A DNA stretch of 64,000 bases from Sphingobacterium sp. B16(2022). Its GTDB lineage: Bacteria; Bacteroidota; Bacteroidia; Sphingobacteriales; Sphingobacteriaceae. The translations under genes were made by a program, and so were the position numbers. The notes below the pieces were generated by a model. It saw nothing but the letters and a program-made list of their open reading frames with translations. It searched no databases and was not told the DNA's origin. The stretch's first letter is position 1; every line of letters starts with the position of its first letter. This document shows positions 53,201 through 61,298 of this stretch, piece by piece. The stretch is taken from contig NZ_JAAUVN010000006.1 in assembly GCF_012030425.1 (NCBI RefSeq), forward strand, positions 248,001 through 312,000, read 5' to 3'.

Positions 53201-54287
53201 GAAGAGAAGCTTTCACGATAGATGAGGTATTCGGATTAACATCTACCACATCACTCGATACCAAAATAGATTTTACAGCTGTATTAACATCGCTATAAAG
53301 TTCATTCGCATAAAGACTATATTTAATCTGATGACCTTTAGCAACTTTTTTATCTTTATTTAAGATTTCAGCTTTAATACTTAAAGTTCCATTTTGATAC
53401 TTTTCATCCAGATATGGAATGGCGACAACATCACGAATCTGAACCTTCGGCTTTGCTGTTAAAGCGACAGTTCTAAATATCCCCGGAAGACGGAACATAT
53501 CCTGAGCCTCAATAAAAGAAGCATCTGAATTCCTGTACACTTCTACGGCGACAACATTTTCACCTTTCTTATTCAAATAATCAGTGATATTAAAAGAAGC
53601 TACATTACGTGAGTTTTTTGAAAAACCGATGTACTTCCCATTGATCCATAGATAAAAAAATGAATCTACTCCATCAAAATTAATATAGATATCACGGCCG
53701 TCCCAATTGGTTGGCACCTCAAATGAGCGTCTATAAGATCCGACTTCATTTCTATAGATATACGTTGTCCAATGCTTCGGAGGAGTACGCATAACACCTC
53801 CGCGCCAGTCATCCACTTTTACCTGATGTTGAAAAATAACAGGTTGGTTAACATAGATCGGTACACCATATTTTAAAGTGCCATCTTTTTGAATGCCCGC
53901 TATATTCCAGCTCATTGGAACACCAACATTATCCCAAGCTGTTACATCTGCTTGAGGATCAAAAAAATTCTTCGGTCTTTCATCAGGAGTTTTTACCCAA
54001 TTAAATTTCCAGGTACCGTTTAAAGACTTCCAATACTCACTATTTTCCGGTAATACTTTACGAGCCTTATCAGCATCTTTAAAAGAGAAAAAATAAGCAT
54101 AGGGTTGCTCCTTATTGAGCGCGAGGTCTTGGGGAGACTCCCACTCTTTACCTGTTGGAATCGTTTCGACCCCATAACGAAAGCCCGCAATCGGATCTCC
54201 GATTTGTGCGTTCACCTGAAAGGCCGATGCTAATAAAACTGCCATGACACAGCTTATTCGCATAGATAATGATTTGATCATATTCAT
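50238..54287 (-). CDS. secreted GH2 beta-galactosidase-type enzyme with extra C-terminal modules
   Basis: A 1349-residue glycoside hydrolase, about 300 longer than E. coli LacZ. A signal peptide (to FQVNAQ, about residue 28) is followed by the sugar-binding domain, two Ig-like domains and the catalytic barrel with the acid/base Glu543 (SLGNEAGPG) and nucleophile Glu606 (HISEYAHSMGN), then the LacZ small-chain domain (about 830-1110). The tail adds a chitobiase-type sandwich (about 1135-1200, LYYTIGKGKPQIY) and a discoidin-like module (about 1205-1349). The start may be the ATG at 54287 or 54281. Beta-galactosidase is the best guess; other beta-glycoside activities are possible. Confidence 0.93.
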   Translation of the reverse strand: MNMIKSLSMRISCVMAVLLASAFQVNAQIGDPIAGFRYGVETIPTGKEWESPQDLALNKEQPYAYFFSFKDADKARKVLPENSEYWKSLNGTWKFNWVKTPDERPKNFFDPQADVTAWDNVGVPMSWNIAGIQKDGTLKYGVPIYVNQPVIFQHQVKVDDWRGGVMRTPPKHWTTYIYRNEVGSYRRSFEVPTNWDGRDIYINFDGVDSFFYLWINGKYIGFSKNSRNVASFNITDYLNKKGENVVAVEVYRNSDASFIEAQDMFRLPGIFRTVALTAKPKVQIRDVVAIPYLDEKYQNGTLSIKAEILNKDKKVAKGHQIKYSLYANELYSDVNTAVKSILVSSDVVDVNPNTSSIVKASLQVENPNKWSAERPYRYTLVAELKDSKNRTIETSSLYVGFRKVEIKDTKASDDEFGLAGRYFFVNGKTVKLKGVNRHESNPEKGKVVTHEQMEQEIILMKKANINHVRNSHYPDDPYWYYLCDKYGIYLEDEANIESHEYYYGDASLSHPPEWKNAHVARNLEMVHANVNHPSIVLWSLGNEAGPGNNFVAAYDAIKKFDTSRPVQYERNNNIVDMGSNQYPSIEWVRQAVKGQFKMKYPFHISEYAHSMGNASGNLIDYWEAIESTNFFMGGATWDWIDQAMYYYDKQSGEKFFAYGGDFGDKPNDGTFVNNGLIFADMKPKPQYYEVKKVYQNVGVKAVDIAQGKIEIFNKNYFVSLVDYDIVWSLYENGVEIQKPVSVVKGETVGAREKKVVTLPLDFQKLNKQSEYFVKIQFLLAKDQLWAAKGYLQMEEQLFVKAASEKPTIAAVQTNAKLSIVDEQKLKVIKGSDFIIKFDTENGSIYSLNYAGKQVIRDGEGPKLDAFRAPVDNDNWAYQQWFQKGLHNLKHKALSSSIYKRQDGAIILSFMVESQAPNAATIHGGTSGTYTIEEHKDKPFGANDFKFTTNQVWTVYQDGSLELAANVTSNDETLALARLGYGLQLPEQYSNYTYYGRGPINNYADRKTAQNIELHTSTVKDQFVPWPNPQSMSNNEEVRWTALTDESGSGVVFIAKDHMSTSALPWSEMEVTLASHPYKLPKSSGTHLHVDAAVTGLGGNSCGQGPPLEQDRVKAKSTSFGFIIRPVANQDYRQKSQVSLAGDVPISVSRSRNGDLHIASEQVGAELYYTIGKGKPQIYKAPVNLREGGIVTAWAKGNEKLKASFQFPKIESIPMQVVFASSEETGEGEASNLLDGDPSTIWHSMYSVTVAQYPHWVDFDANAIKTIKAFTYTPRQGGGNGTIKGYKLQVSTDGKNWSEPVAESNFENNGKPKTVTLAKPVKGRFIRFTALSSQNGQDFAAAAEFSVSAE

Positions 54288-54308
54288 TTATTAAATAGAG
54301 GTTGTCCA

Positions 54309-54339
54309 CAAAAATATAAGCAATATAATGAAATACAAG
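54309..54339 (-). promoter_or_regulatory. promoter of the GH2 gene (CTTG-N19-TATTTTTG)
   Basis: On the minus strand TATTTTTG (54309-54316) with CTTG (54336-54339) exactly 19 bases upstream; the box lies 21 bases before the start codon. Confidence 0.55.
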
Positions 54340-54503
54340 TAGCTACAATTAATCATTCGATTGCGTAAAATTTATATATATAAAGATGGATAAGTTCCAT
54401 TCTGTTCAAAAAGTTAATTAGGAAAGCTTCATAAACGGCTGAGTGCCCAAAATCAAAAATAAACTTGATGCACACGAAACCGCTATTTTTTTCGTTTAAA
54501 AAA

Positions 54504-54535
54504 TTTACGCTTATCAAAAAAAAAGAGTAGGTTTG
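54504..54535 (+). promoter_or_regulatory. candidate promoter of the sigma factor gene (TTTA-N20-TAGGTTTG)
   Basis: TAGGTTTG at 54528-54535 with TTTA at 54504-54507. The leader would be about 80 bases and start with a small hairpin. The -33 match is partial. Confidence 0.4.
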
Positions 54536-54620
54536 GCCCTACGTAGAATGGGTTTTTCTACCAAACAACACAAATATTAAACTCGTTGGGTTACTATTAG
54601 TTATATTAAGGTATTAATAG

Positions 54621-55190
54621 GTGAGTAAGATCAGTAAATCAAATAAGCTCGAGAATGATGAGCAAATCATAGCCGGTATTAAATCGGGTAGTAGTATTGC
54701 ATTGGATGCAATATATGAATTATACTATCCATCTATTGCCCATATGATTTCTCAAAATAACGGAAGCGAAGATGAGGCAAAAGATATCTTCCAAGAGGCC
54801 GTGATTGTTCTTTATGACAAGGTTTCTAAAGGTAATTTTGAATTAAGCAGTAAACTTAAAACCTATCTATATTCGATTTGCCGAAGACTTTGGCTTAAGC
54901 AGTTAAATCGTGCAGGTTTTGGATCAGTAGATATCCGAGGTTATGAAGATTCGTTACCGGATAACGATGATATCGAGCGACATCAGGAGCTTGACAAAAA
55001 ATTTGACCAAATGGAACACGCAATGTCTCTTTTAGGAGAACCTTGTAAAACCATTCTCCACGATTTCTATATCCAGAACCATTCCATGCAGGAGATCTGC
55101 GAGAAGTTTGGATATACCAATACTGACAATGCCAAAACTCAAAAATACAAATGCCTGCAAAGATTGAAAAAACTATTTTTCATGCAGTAA
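54621..55190 (+). CDS. ECF-type RNA polymerase sigma factor
   Basis: A 189-residue sigma factor with region 2 (about 30-100, DEAKDIFQEAVIVLYDKV and LKTYLYSICRRLWLKQL) and region 4 (about 128-187, HSMQEICEKFGYTN, a helix-turn-helix) and no sigma-1 or sigma-3 domain. It starts with GTG at 54621: an in-frame TAG lies directly before it and the next in-frame ATG is about 40 residues in, which would cut region 2. A membrane serine protease with an anti-sigma-like N-terminus is encoded 20 bases downstream. Its regulon is unknown. Confidence 0.92.
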   Translation: MSKISKSNKLENDEQIIAGIKSGSSIALDAIYELYYPSIAHMISQNNGSEDEAKDIFQEAVIVLYDKVSKGNFELSSKLKTYLYSICRRLWLKQLNRAGFGSVDIRGYEDSLPDNDDIERHQELDKKFDQMEHAMSLLGEPCKTILHDFYIQNHSMQEICEKFGYTNTDNAKTQKYKCLQRLKKLFFMQ

Positions 55191-55210
55191 AAAAATTAGT
55201 ATAACAAACA

Positions 55211-56329
55211 ATGAGTATGATGAGCCAACAAGAGTTTTTTGAATTAGCAGATCGCTATCTCAGGGATGAAATGATAAAAGAAGAGCGTGCTTCTTTCGAA
55301 TCTTTCTGTGCAGAAAACCCTTCTTTCTCGGCACAGCTAACGCAACACCGTCAATTTCTTGACAATCTTAAAGATACACAGTCACGTATTGATTTTAAAC
55401 AGCAACTCGCACAGTCCGCTAAAAGTTATCACCAGTCGCATCAGCAGGCGAAAGTGCTTCCGATGAAGCAAACAAAAGTAATCTCTTTATGGGAAAAATT
55501 GAAAGCAAGTTCATTAGTAGCTGCTTCGGTAGCCGTAGTTGCGGTATTTTCCACATTATGGATTTCAGGATATTATAAGAATATTGATAAAGCAAATACA
55601 GATTACAGTGCATTGAAGCGTGACATGAATAATGTGAAGAAAGATGTCAATGAACATAATGCTGCGCTGAAAAGTATTAATAATAAGTCAACCAAAGCAA
55701 GTGAATCTTCTGTCAGTCAATATGGAGCTACAGGGTTTATGGTTTCAAATAATGGTTATGTCGTGACCAACTACCATGTTGTAAGCGGTGCAGATTCAAT
55801 ATACCTGCAAAATAATAAAGGGGAATCATACAAAGCACAGGTAATCCATTCGGACGCCAGCAATGATTTAGCGATACTACTAATTGAAGATGCTAACTTT
55901 AAAAGAGGCAAAACTTTACCATACACCTTTAAAACCGCAGCATCAGATTTAGGGGAAGATATTTATACGATAGGTTTCCCACGGGATGAGGCCGTGTACG
56001 GGCAAGGATATTTGAGTTCATCGACAGGATATGCCGGTGATACAATCGCTTATCAAATTTCAATCCCTGTTAACCCAGGAAACAGCGGTGGTCCAGTAAT
56101 GGACACCAAAGGAAATGTTATCGGTATTATCTCCGGTAAACAAAGAGGGATTGATGGTGCCGGTTTTGCAATCAAAACAAAATCGATATTGAAAGCATTA
56201 GATGAAATACCTGCCGATTCATTGCAAGGGCAAGTAAAATTAAATAAGAAAAATATGCTCTCTGGTCTTTCAAGAACAGAGCAAATAAAAAGAATGCAAG
56301 ATTATATATACATGGTGAAAGTATATTAA
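55211..56329 (+). CDS. membrane serine protease with anti-sigma-like N-terminal segment
   Basis: A 372-residue protein in three parts. Residues 1-100 are cytoplasmic and helical; the start (FELADRYLRDEMIKEERASF) has the pattern seen at the N-terminus of many anti-sigma factors, but without zinc ligands. One membrane helix spans about 101-120. The periplasmic part (about 165-340) is a trypsin-like domain with the triad His189 (TNYHVVS), Asp219 (SNDLAI) and Ser292 (PGNSGGPV), as in DegS/HtrA, but no PDZ domain follows. It lies 20 bases after the sigma gene. The natural reading is a regulator that joins sigma binding and envelope proteolysis; this is inference. Confidence 0.85.
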   Translation: MSMMSQQEFFELADRYLRDEMIKEERASFESFCAENPSFSAQLTQHRQFLDNLKDTQSRIDFKQQLAQSAKSYHQSHQQAKVLPMKQTKVISLWEKLKASSLVAASVAVVAVFSTLWISGYYKNIDKANTDYSALKRDMNNVKKDVNEHNAALKSINNKSTKASESSVSQYGATGFMVSNNGYVVTNYHVVSGADSIYLQNNKGESYKAQVIHSDASNDLAILLIEDANFKRGKTLPYTFKTAASDLGEDIYTIGFPRDEAVYGQGYLSSSTGYAGDTIAYQISIPVNPGNSGGPVMDTKGNVIGIISGKQRGIDGAGFAIKTKSILKALDEIPADSLQGQVKLNKKNMLSGLSRTEQIKRMQDYIYMVKVY

Positions 56330-56344
56330 TCATTTAAGACCCAT

Positions 56345-56380
56345 AAAAAAAGGCATCAATTCAAATTGATGCCTTTTTTT
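56345..56380. terminator. bidirectional terminator
   Basis: Arms AAAAAAGGCATCAAT and its complement around a TCAA loop, with A and T runs on both sides, between the protease gene (+) and the peroxiredoxin gene (-). Confidence 0.92.
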
Positions 56381-56399
56381 ATGAATAATATACTCCTAA

Positions 56400-57035
56400 T
56401 TATAAATTAGGCTGTGGAGTTGTTCTTAAGTAAGGTTTGATTTCTTTAAAGCCTTTCGGGAACTTTGCAGGGATGTCCTCTGTTTTGATAGCAGGAACCA
56501 CAATCACATCCTCTCCATGTTTCCAGTCCGCAGGTGTAGCTACAGAATAATCGGCAGTCAACTGTAAAGAATCAATAACACGTAATATTTCATCAAAATT
56601 ACGACCGGTAGATGCAGGGTACGTTAGTGTTAATTTAATTTTTTTATCTGGCCCTATAATAAATACCGAACGTACTGTTACCGTTGCAGAAGCATTGGGG
56701 TGAATCATATCATACAATTCGGATACATGACGATCTTCGTCAGCAATAATCGGAAAATTAACAGTCGTATTCTGGGTTTCGTTGATATCCTGTATCCAAT
56801 CCAAATGATCTTGAACAGGATCAACACTTAGCGCAATTGCTTTCACACCCCTTTTATCAAACTCCGATTTTAATTTCGCTGTCCGTCCAAGTTCAGTTGT
56901 ACAAACAGGTGTATAATCAGAAGGGTGCGAAAAAAACACAACCCAGCTATCTTTAATAAACTCATGGAAATCAATATCTCCTATTGTCGTCTGCGCTTTA
57001 AAATTTGGCGCTTCATCTCCTAATCTTAAACTCAT
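56400..57035 (-). CDS. 1-Cys peroxiredoxin (Prx6 type)
   Basis: A 211-residue cytoplasmic peroxidase that reduces hydrogen peroxide and organic peroxides. The active site is FFSHPSDYTPVCTTELG with the peroxidatic Cys45. It is the only cysteine in the protein, so no resolving cysteine exists and an external thiol must complete the cycle. The C-terminal extension after residue 150 is typical of Prx6. The promoter upstream is a good one. Confidence 0.94.
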   Translation of the reverse strand: MSLRLGDEAPNFKAQTTIGDIDFHEFIKDSWVVFFSHPSDYTPVCTTELGRTAKLKSEFDKRGVKAIALSVDPVQDHLDWIQDINETQNTTVNFPIIADEDRHVSELYDMIHPNASATVTVRSVFIIGPDKKIKLTLTYPASTGRNFDEILRVIDSLQLTADYSVATPADWKHGEDVIVVPAIKTEDIPAKFPKGFKEIKPYLRTTPQPNL

Positions 57036-57074
57036 ATCTTTCTTTTTTAAATTCGTAATACACTATATACTCTA

Positions 57075-57104
57075 CAAATATAGTAGATTTTTATTCATAA
57101 CAAA
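57075..57104 (-). promoter_or_regulatory. promoter of the peroxiredoxin gene (TTTG-N18-TATATTTG)
   Basis: On the minus strand TATATTTG (57075-57082) with TTTG (57101-57104) 18 bases upstream; leader about 35 bases. Confidence 0.65.
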
Positions 57105-57215
57105 ATCTAAGCTTTGTTTTTTACAAAAACCTGTTAAAAATTATTAAACTTTATTATGCAAGCATAATAATAAAATAAGTATATTTACTTACAAACCATT
57201 ACCAATGTACACATT

Positions 57216-58355
57216 ATGAATTTTGAATTAAACGAAGAATATAGCATGATTCAGGAAGCTGCTCGAGATTTCGCGCAGCAGGATTTAAAACCGGGTGTCA
57301 TAGAACGGGATGAGAAAGCACTATTCCCTTACGACCAGGTGAAGAAAATGGGTGAATTAGGATTTATGGGCATGATGGTCGACAGTAAGTATGGAGGTGC
57401 AGGGCTTGATGCATTAGCTTATACCTTGGTCTTGGAAGAAATTGCTAAAATCGACGCATCAGCTGCAGTGATCATGTCTGTTAATAATTCTCTCGTATGC
57501 TACGGCTTAGAAGCTTTCGGCACCGAAGAGCAAAAAGAAAAGTATTTAAGACCTTTAGCTTCTGGAGAAAAGCTAGGTGCTTTTGCCCTATCCGAACCTG
57601 AAGCGGGTTCAGATGCAACATCTCAGCACACAACAGCAATAGATCAAGGAGATCATTACCTTTTAAATGGCACTAAAAACTGGATCACAAATGGCGGTAA
57701 TGCCGATATTTGCCTCATCATTGCACAGACGCATCCCGAAAAAGCACATCGTGGCATAAATGTACTGATTGTAGAAAAAGGGATGCCTGGTTTTACAATC
57801 GGACCAAAAGAGAATAAACTTGGCATCAGAAGCTCAGATACCCACTCACTCTTATTTACTGATGTTAAAGTCCCTAAAGAAAACCGCATAGGTGAAGATG
57901 GATTTGGATTCAAATTTGCCATGAAAACATTAGATGGAGGTAGAATTGGTATTGCGGCCCAAGCATTAGGTATCGCCGCAGGTGCTTATGAATTCGCTCT
58001 TGCTTATGCAAAAGAGCGAAAAACCTTTGGAAAACCAATTGCAGAGCATCAGGCTATTCAATTTAAACTCGCAGATATGGAAGTTGAAATAGAAGCCGCA
58101 AGACTATTGACATATAAAGCAGCATGGACAAAAGATCAAGGGTTGCCCTACAGCAAAGAAGCGGCAATGGCCAAACTACATGCTTCCGAAGTTGCGATGA
58201 AAACAAGTATTGAAGCCGTTCAGATCCATGGTGGATATGGCTATGTAAAAGAGTACCATGTAGAAAGATTGATGCGTGACGCAAAGATCACACAGATTTA
58301 TGAAGGAACTTCTGAGATACAGCGATTAGTCATCGCTAGAGAGATACTAAAATAA
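57216..58355 (+). CDS. acyl-CoA dehydrogenase
   Basis: A 379-residue flavoenzyme catalysing the first step of acyl-CoA beta-oxidation. It has the FAD/substrate motif FALSEPEAGSDA, the WITNGG loop, and the C-terminal signature with the likely catalytic base Glu in QIYEGTSEIQR. The length and sequence resemble short-chain (butyryl-CoA) dehydrogenases. Electron transfer to ETF is expected; the etf genes are not in this window. It is a lone gene ending in a strong terminator. Confidence 0.94.
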   Translation: MNFELNEEYSMIQEAARDFAQQDLKPGVIERDEKALFPYDQVKKMGELGFMGMMVDSKYGGAGLDALAYTLVLEEIAKIDASAAVIMSVNNSLVCYGLEAFGTEEQKEKYLRPLASGEKLGAFALSEPEAGSDATSQHTTAIDQGDHYLLNGTKNWITNGGNADICLIIAQTHPEKAHRGINVLIVEKGMPGFTIGPKENKLGIRSSDTHSLLFTDVKVPKENRIGEDGFGFKFAMKTLDGGRIGIAAQALGIAAGAYEFALAYAKERKTFGKPIAEHQAIQFKLADMEVEIEAARLLTYKAAWTKDQGLPYSKEAAMAKLHASEVAMKTSIEAVQIHGGYGYVKEYHVERLMRDAKITQIYEGTSEIQRLVIAREILK

Positions 58356-58397
58356 AAAGATTCACAGGGCAACCGATCATGCCCTGTGAATCTTTTT
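58354..58397 (+). terminator. terminator of the acyl-CoA dehydrogenase gene
   Basis: A 17-base perfect stem (AAAAAGATTCACAGGGC at 58354-58370 and its complement at 58381-58397) overlapping the last bases of the stop codon, with a T run. Confidence 0.92.
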
Positions 58398-58452
58398 ATT
58401 TTCCTCTATTTTAAGGATAGCAGATTAAAAAGTGATCAAATTTTATCTGCCA

Positions 58453-58851
58453 TTAAACAAGCTTACCATCTATTGTTGCTAAATAGCCATAATCTTCAAA
58501 TGCAAAGCTAGAGGTTTCTTTCATTACATAATTTAATAACAACTTAGATCTTAGAAGTAAGATTTGCTGTTCTTGAACGTCCTTACTTTTCAAACCATCG
58601 TGCATCAGTACCAATGCTAATGGTCTTATCTGCTCCACTTCCAGATCTTCTTTCGCGTAGCTTAATAAAGCTTCATCAGTTACCGTCAAGAAAAATTGAC
58701 GGCTTTTTTTAAAAAACTCATCGTAAGCTTTATCAAATACAATGGATGAAGGCTCATCAAAAACATGCTGTTCATCGACAAGTAATCTCAAAAACTTACC
58801 CATTTCATTTGTCCAATTCAACAATGAATTACTTTCAAATCTAATTCCCAT
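58453..58851 (-). CDS. unknown protein at the end of the proline operon
   Basis: I do not recognise this 132-residue protein. It looks all-helical and cytoplasmic, with no signal peptide, membrane helix, cysteine or nucleotide motif. It begins 1 base after the proA stop, a spacing that points to translational coupling with proA, and its codon use looks like its neighbours, so it is very probably a real gene. A regulatory or partner role for proline synthesis is possible but unsupported. Confidence 0.75.
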   Translation of the reverse strand: MGIRFESNSLLNWTNEMGKFLRLLVDEQHVFDEPSSIVFDKAYDEFFKKSRQFFLTVTDEALLSYAKEDLEVEQIRPLALVLMHDGLKSKDVQEQQILLLRSKLLLNYVMKETSSFAFEDYGYLATIDGKLV

Positions 58852-58852
58852 A

Positions 58853-60100
58853 CTATCTTATTTGTCCATTACCCGTTACATACCATTTTTCAGTCACTAA
58901 TTTTTCTAAGGCAAAAGGTCCTCTAGCGTGAAGCTTTTGTGTAGAAATACCGATCTCAGCTCCTAAACCAAATTCTCCACCATCTGTAAATCGCGTGGAG
59001 GCATTGGCATACACTGCAGCGGCATCCACAGCATTCATAAATCGTTCCAATTTTTCCGAATCATTGGAGACAATACATTCTGAATGACGGGAGGAATAAG
59101 TAGCAATGTGCGTCAAAGCCTGTTCCAGTCCGTTTAATATTTTAATTGAACATTTAAGATCTAAAAATTCACGCCCAAAATCAACTTCATTTGCTTGTTG
59201 CAAATAAGGATATCCCAATCGCTCTAAAATAGCATAACTCCGTTCATCAGCAAAAACTTCCACCCGCTCCTTTTCAAAGGGAACGATAATTCCATCTAAA
59301 AATGAATCAGCAATCTCTTCATCTAATAATATCGTATCCAATGCATTGCAAACAGAAGGTCTGGATATTTTTGCGTTAGCAACAATAGCAACAGCCTTAT
59401 CGATTGTTGCTGATTGCTCTACATAGGTATGACACACCCCAGCACCTGTTTCAATAACGGGAACTTTAGCATGCGCACGAACAAAATCAATCAATGATTG
59501 CGAGCCTCGGGGGATAATAATATCCACAAATTTTGTTGCCGTAAGTAATTCTTGTACAAATTTCCGGTCTGTTGGCAGTAATTGAACAATATTTGGGTTT
59601 AAATGATGCTGAATCAAAACTTTTTGAATGATCTCAACCAATATCTGATTTGTATGAAAAGCATCCGTGCCACCCCGCAACAGACAAACATTGCCCGAGC
59701 GAATACATAATGCAGCCACATCAATAGTCACATTCGGTCTAGACTCATATATAACCGCGACTACCCCCAAAGGAACTGCTTTCTTTTCCAACAATAAACC
59801 ATTATCCAAAACCTGCTGGTTTAATAACTTTCCGGAAGGATCAGGAAGTTTAGCAACATCCAACACACTTTTTGCCAAAGCCTCTATCCTTTCGGCATTC
59901 AAAACCAACCGATCCCTTTTCGGATCATCTGCATCTAATAATTTCAGATCTTTTTCATTTTCAAATAGAATAGCAGTAACCCGTGCTCGCAATATCTCTG
60001 CCAGATCAGTTAAAATATGTGCTTTTGTATCTGAATCCAATTGATTTATATCCCTTGTTGCAGCCAATGCTGCTTCTAATTGCTCTGTGATATTTTCCAT
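58853..60100 (-). CDS. proA: glutamate-5-semialdehyde dehydrogenase (gamma-glutamyl phosphate reductase)
   Basis: A 415-residue NADPH-dependent reductase, second enzyme of proline synthesis. It has the aldehyde-dehydrogenase fold, with VAVIYESRPNVTIDVAALC in the cofactor domain and the catalytic Cys in RPSVCNALDT. The ATG at 60100 (MENITEQLE) is the family start; an ATG at 60127 overlaps the proB end. It starts 1 base after the proB stop, so the two products, which may work as a complex, are made together. Confidence 0.96.
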   Translation of the reverse strand: MENITEQLEAALAATRDINQLDSDTKAHILTDLAEILRARVTAILFENEKDLKLLDADDPKRDRLVLNAERIEALAKSVLDVAKLPDPSGKLLNQQVLDNGLLLEKKAVPLGVVAVIYESRPNVTIDVAALCIRSGNVCLLRGGTDAFHTNQILVEIIQKVLIQHHLNPNIVQLLPTDRKFVQELLTATKFVDIIIPRGSQSLIDFVRAHAKVPVIETGAGVCHTYVEQSATIDKAVAIVANAKISRPSVCNALDTILLDEEIADSFLDGIIVPFEKERVEVFADERSYAILERLGYPYLQQANEVDFGREFLDLKCSIKILNGLEQALTHIATYSSRHSECIVSNDSEKLERFMNAVDAAAVYANASTRFTDGGEFGLGAEIGISTQKLHARGPFALEKLVTEKWYVTGNGQIR

Positions 60101-60101
60101 A

Positions 60102-61136
60102 TTATAACAATACGATATCATCAGCATGTGCTAAGATAATATCTTTACGTTTTACATTCTTCATTAAATCGCCCATATCCCACTTAGATTTAGCAACAGC
60201 AATGATTTGATCATCTTCGTCAAAAATATGGAACACTTCACCTTCCTCAAACTGTTCAACACAGGTTTTAACACCAACAAGTAAGAGACTTTTTCGTTGC
60301 AAAAGTGCCTCTACAGCACCTCTATCAATAATTACTTTACCCTTAATTAAACTTCCACTTGCTAACCATTTATTGCGGGAAGAAACCTTTTTAGGTTGTG
60401 CCATGCAGATCGTACCCGTTTGACCTTCGATCGCTTTCAGCAAGGCATTTTCAGTTTGCATGCTAAAAATAACAGCCCGTATCCCCATCTGATTAGCCAA
60501 CCGTGCAAAATTTAATTTTGACGTCATACCACCAAGACCGACAGAAGACTTATCTGTTCTTGCTAAAGAAAGTGCCGCCTTATCGATCACTTTTAATTCG
60601 GGGATAACTATTCCTTCCGAATCCATAACTCCGGGTACCGAAGTTGTAAATAAAATTTGCTCAGCACCAAAGCCAACTGCAATCAAAGTCGCCAACTCAT
60701 CATTATCAGAAAATTTCAATTCTTTATTACTCACCACATCATTTTCATTGGCAATAGGAATAATGTTATTTTTCCATAAAGTTTCGTAAGTATTTTTCAA
60801 TTGCACAAATTGATTCCTATTTGCAAAATGCTGACGCTCACATAAACTTTGAGCTAAAGCAATTTTAAAGGGTCGAAAATAAGTACTATAAATTTGCAAT
60901 AACAAAGGATTACCAATAGCTGCTGCAGCCTTTCTTTCTGACAAAGTCCCCGAATACCGTGTCAAAAACTTTTTTCCTGCCGCAACTGCTCCTGAAGAAA
61001 CCAGAACGACATTATATTTCTGTTGTATTTGAGCAACCTGTCTTGCAATCTCCAATACGATCCGTTCATCTACCTCCCCGTCCGCTGTCGTAATAGAAGC
61101 TGAGCCAAACTTGATAACAACAATTGGCTTTTTCAT
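60102..61136 (-). CDS. proB: glutamate 5-kinase
   Basis: A 344-residue kinase making gamma-glutamyl phosphate, the committed and usually proline-inhibited step. The amino-acid kinase domain (about 1-250) has VVIKFGSASIT, VLVSSGAVAAG and NENDVVSNKELKFSDNDELA; a PUA domain (about 260-344) follows. The ATG at 61136 (MKKPIVVIKFG) is the family start; the ATG at 61205 would add 23 residues rich in aromatics and basic residues. First gene of proB-proA-unknown. Confidence 0.95.
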   Translation of the reverse strand: MKKPIVVIKFGSASITTADGEVDERIVLEIARQVAQIQQKYNVVLVSSGAVAAGKKFLTRYSGTLSERKAAAAIGNPLLLQIYSTYFRPFKIALAQSLCERQHFANRNQFVQLKNTYETLWKNNIIPIANENDVVSNKELKFSDNDELATLIAVGFGAEQILFTTSVPGVMDSEGIVIPELKVIDKAALSLARTDKSSVGLGGMTSKLNFARLANQMGIRAVIFSMQTENALLKAIEGQTGTICMAQPKKVSSRNKWLASGSLIKGKVIIDRGAVEALLQRKSLLLVGVKTCVEQFEEGEVFHIFDEDDQIIAVAKSKWDMGDLMKNVKRKDIILAHADDIVLL

Positions 61137-61298
61137 ATATTTTTTTGTGTTTATTTTGTTTAGGTAATTACTTATTCTTATAAAAATAAAGAAGCGTTTT
61201 GACAAAAGAAAGGTTTATGAAAAATTATCTACCAAAAAGGTATATTTTATATGGTACAATTTGTGTAGGAATACTCTCAATTCAAAACACCATCATAT

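Larger units (their letters stand above)
54288..54620. other. 333-base divergent intergenic region
   Basis: Separates the GH2 gene (-) from the sigma factor gene (+). It contains the GH2 promoter near its left end, a TAGGTTTG box for the sigma gene, and two small hairpins at about 54526-54541 and 54543-54561 (GTAGAA/TTCTAC). No open frame of note. Confidence 0.5.
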
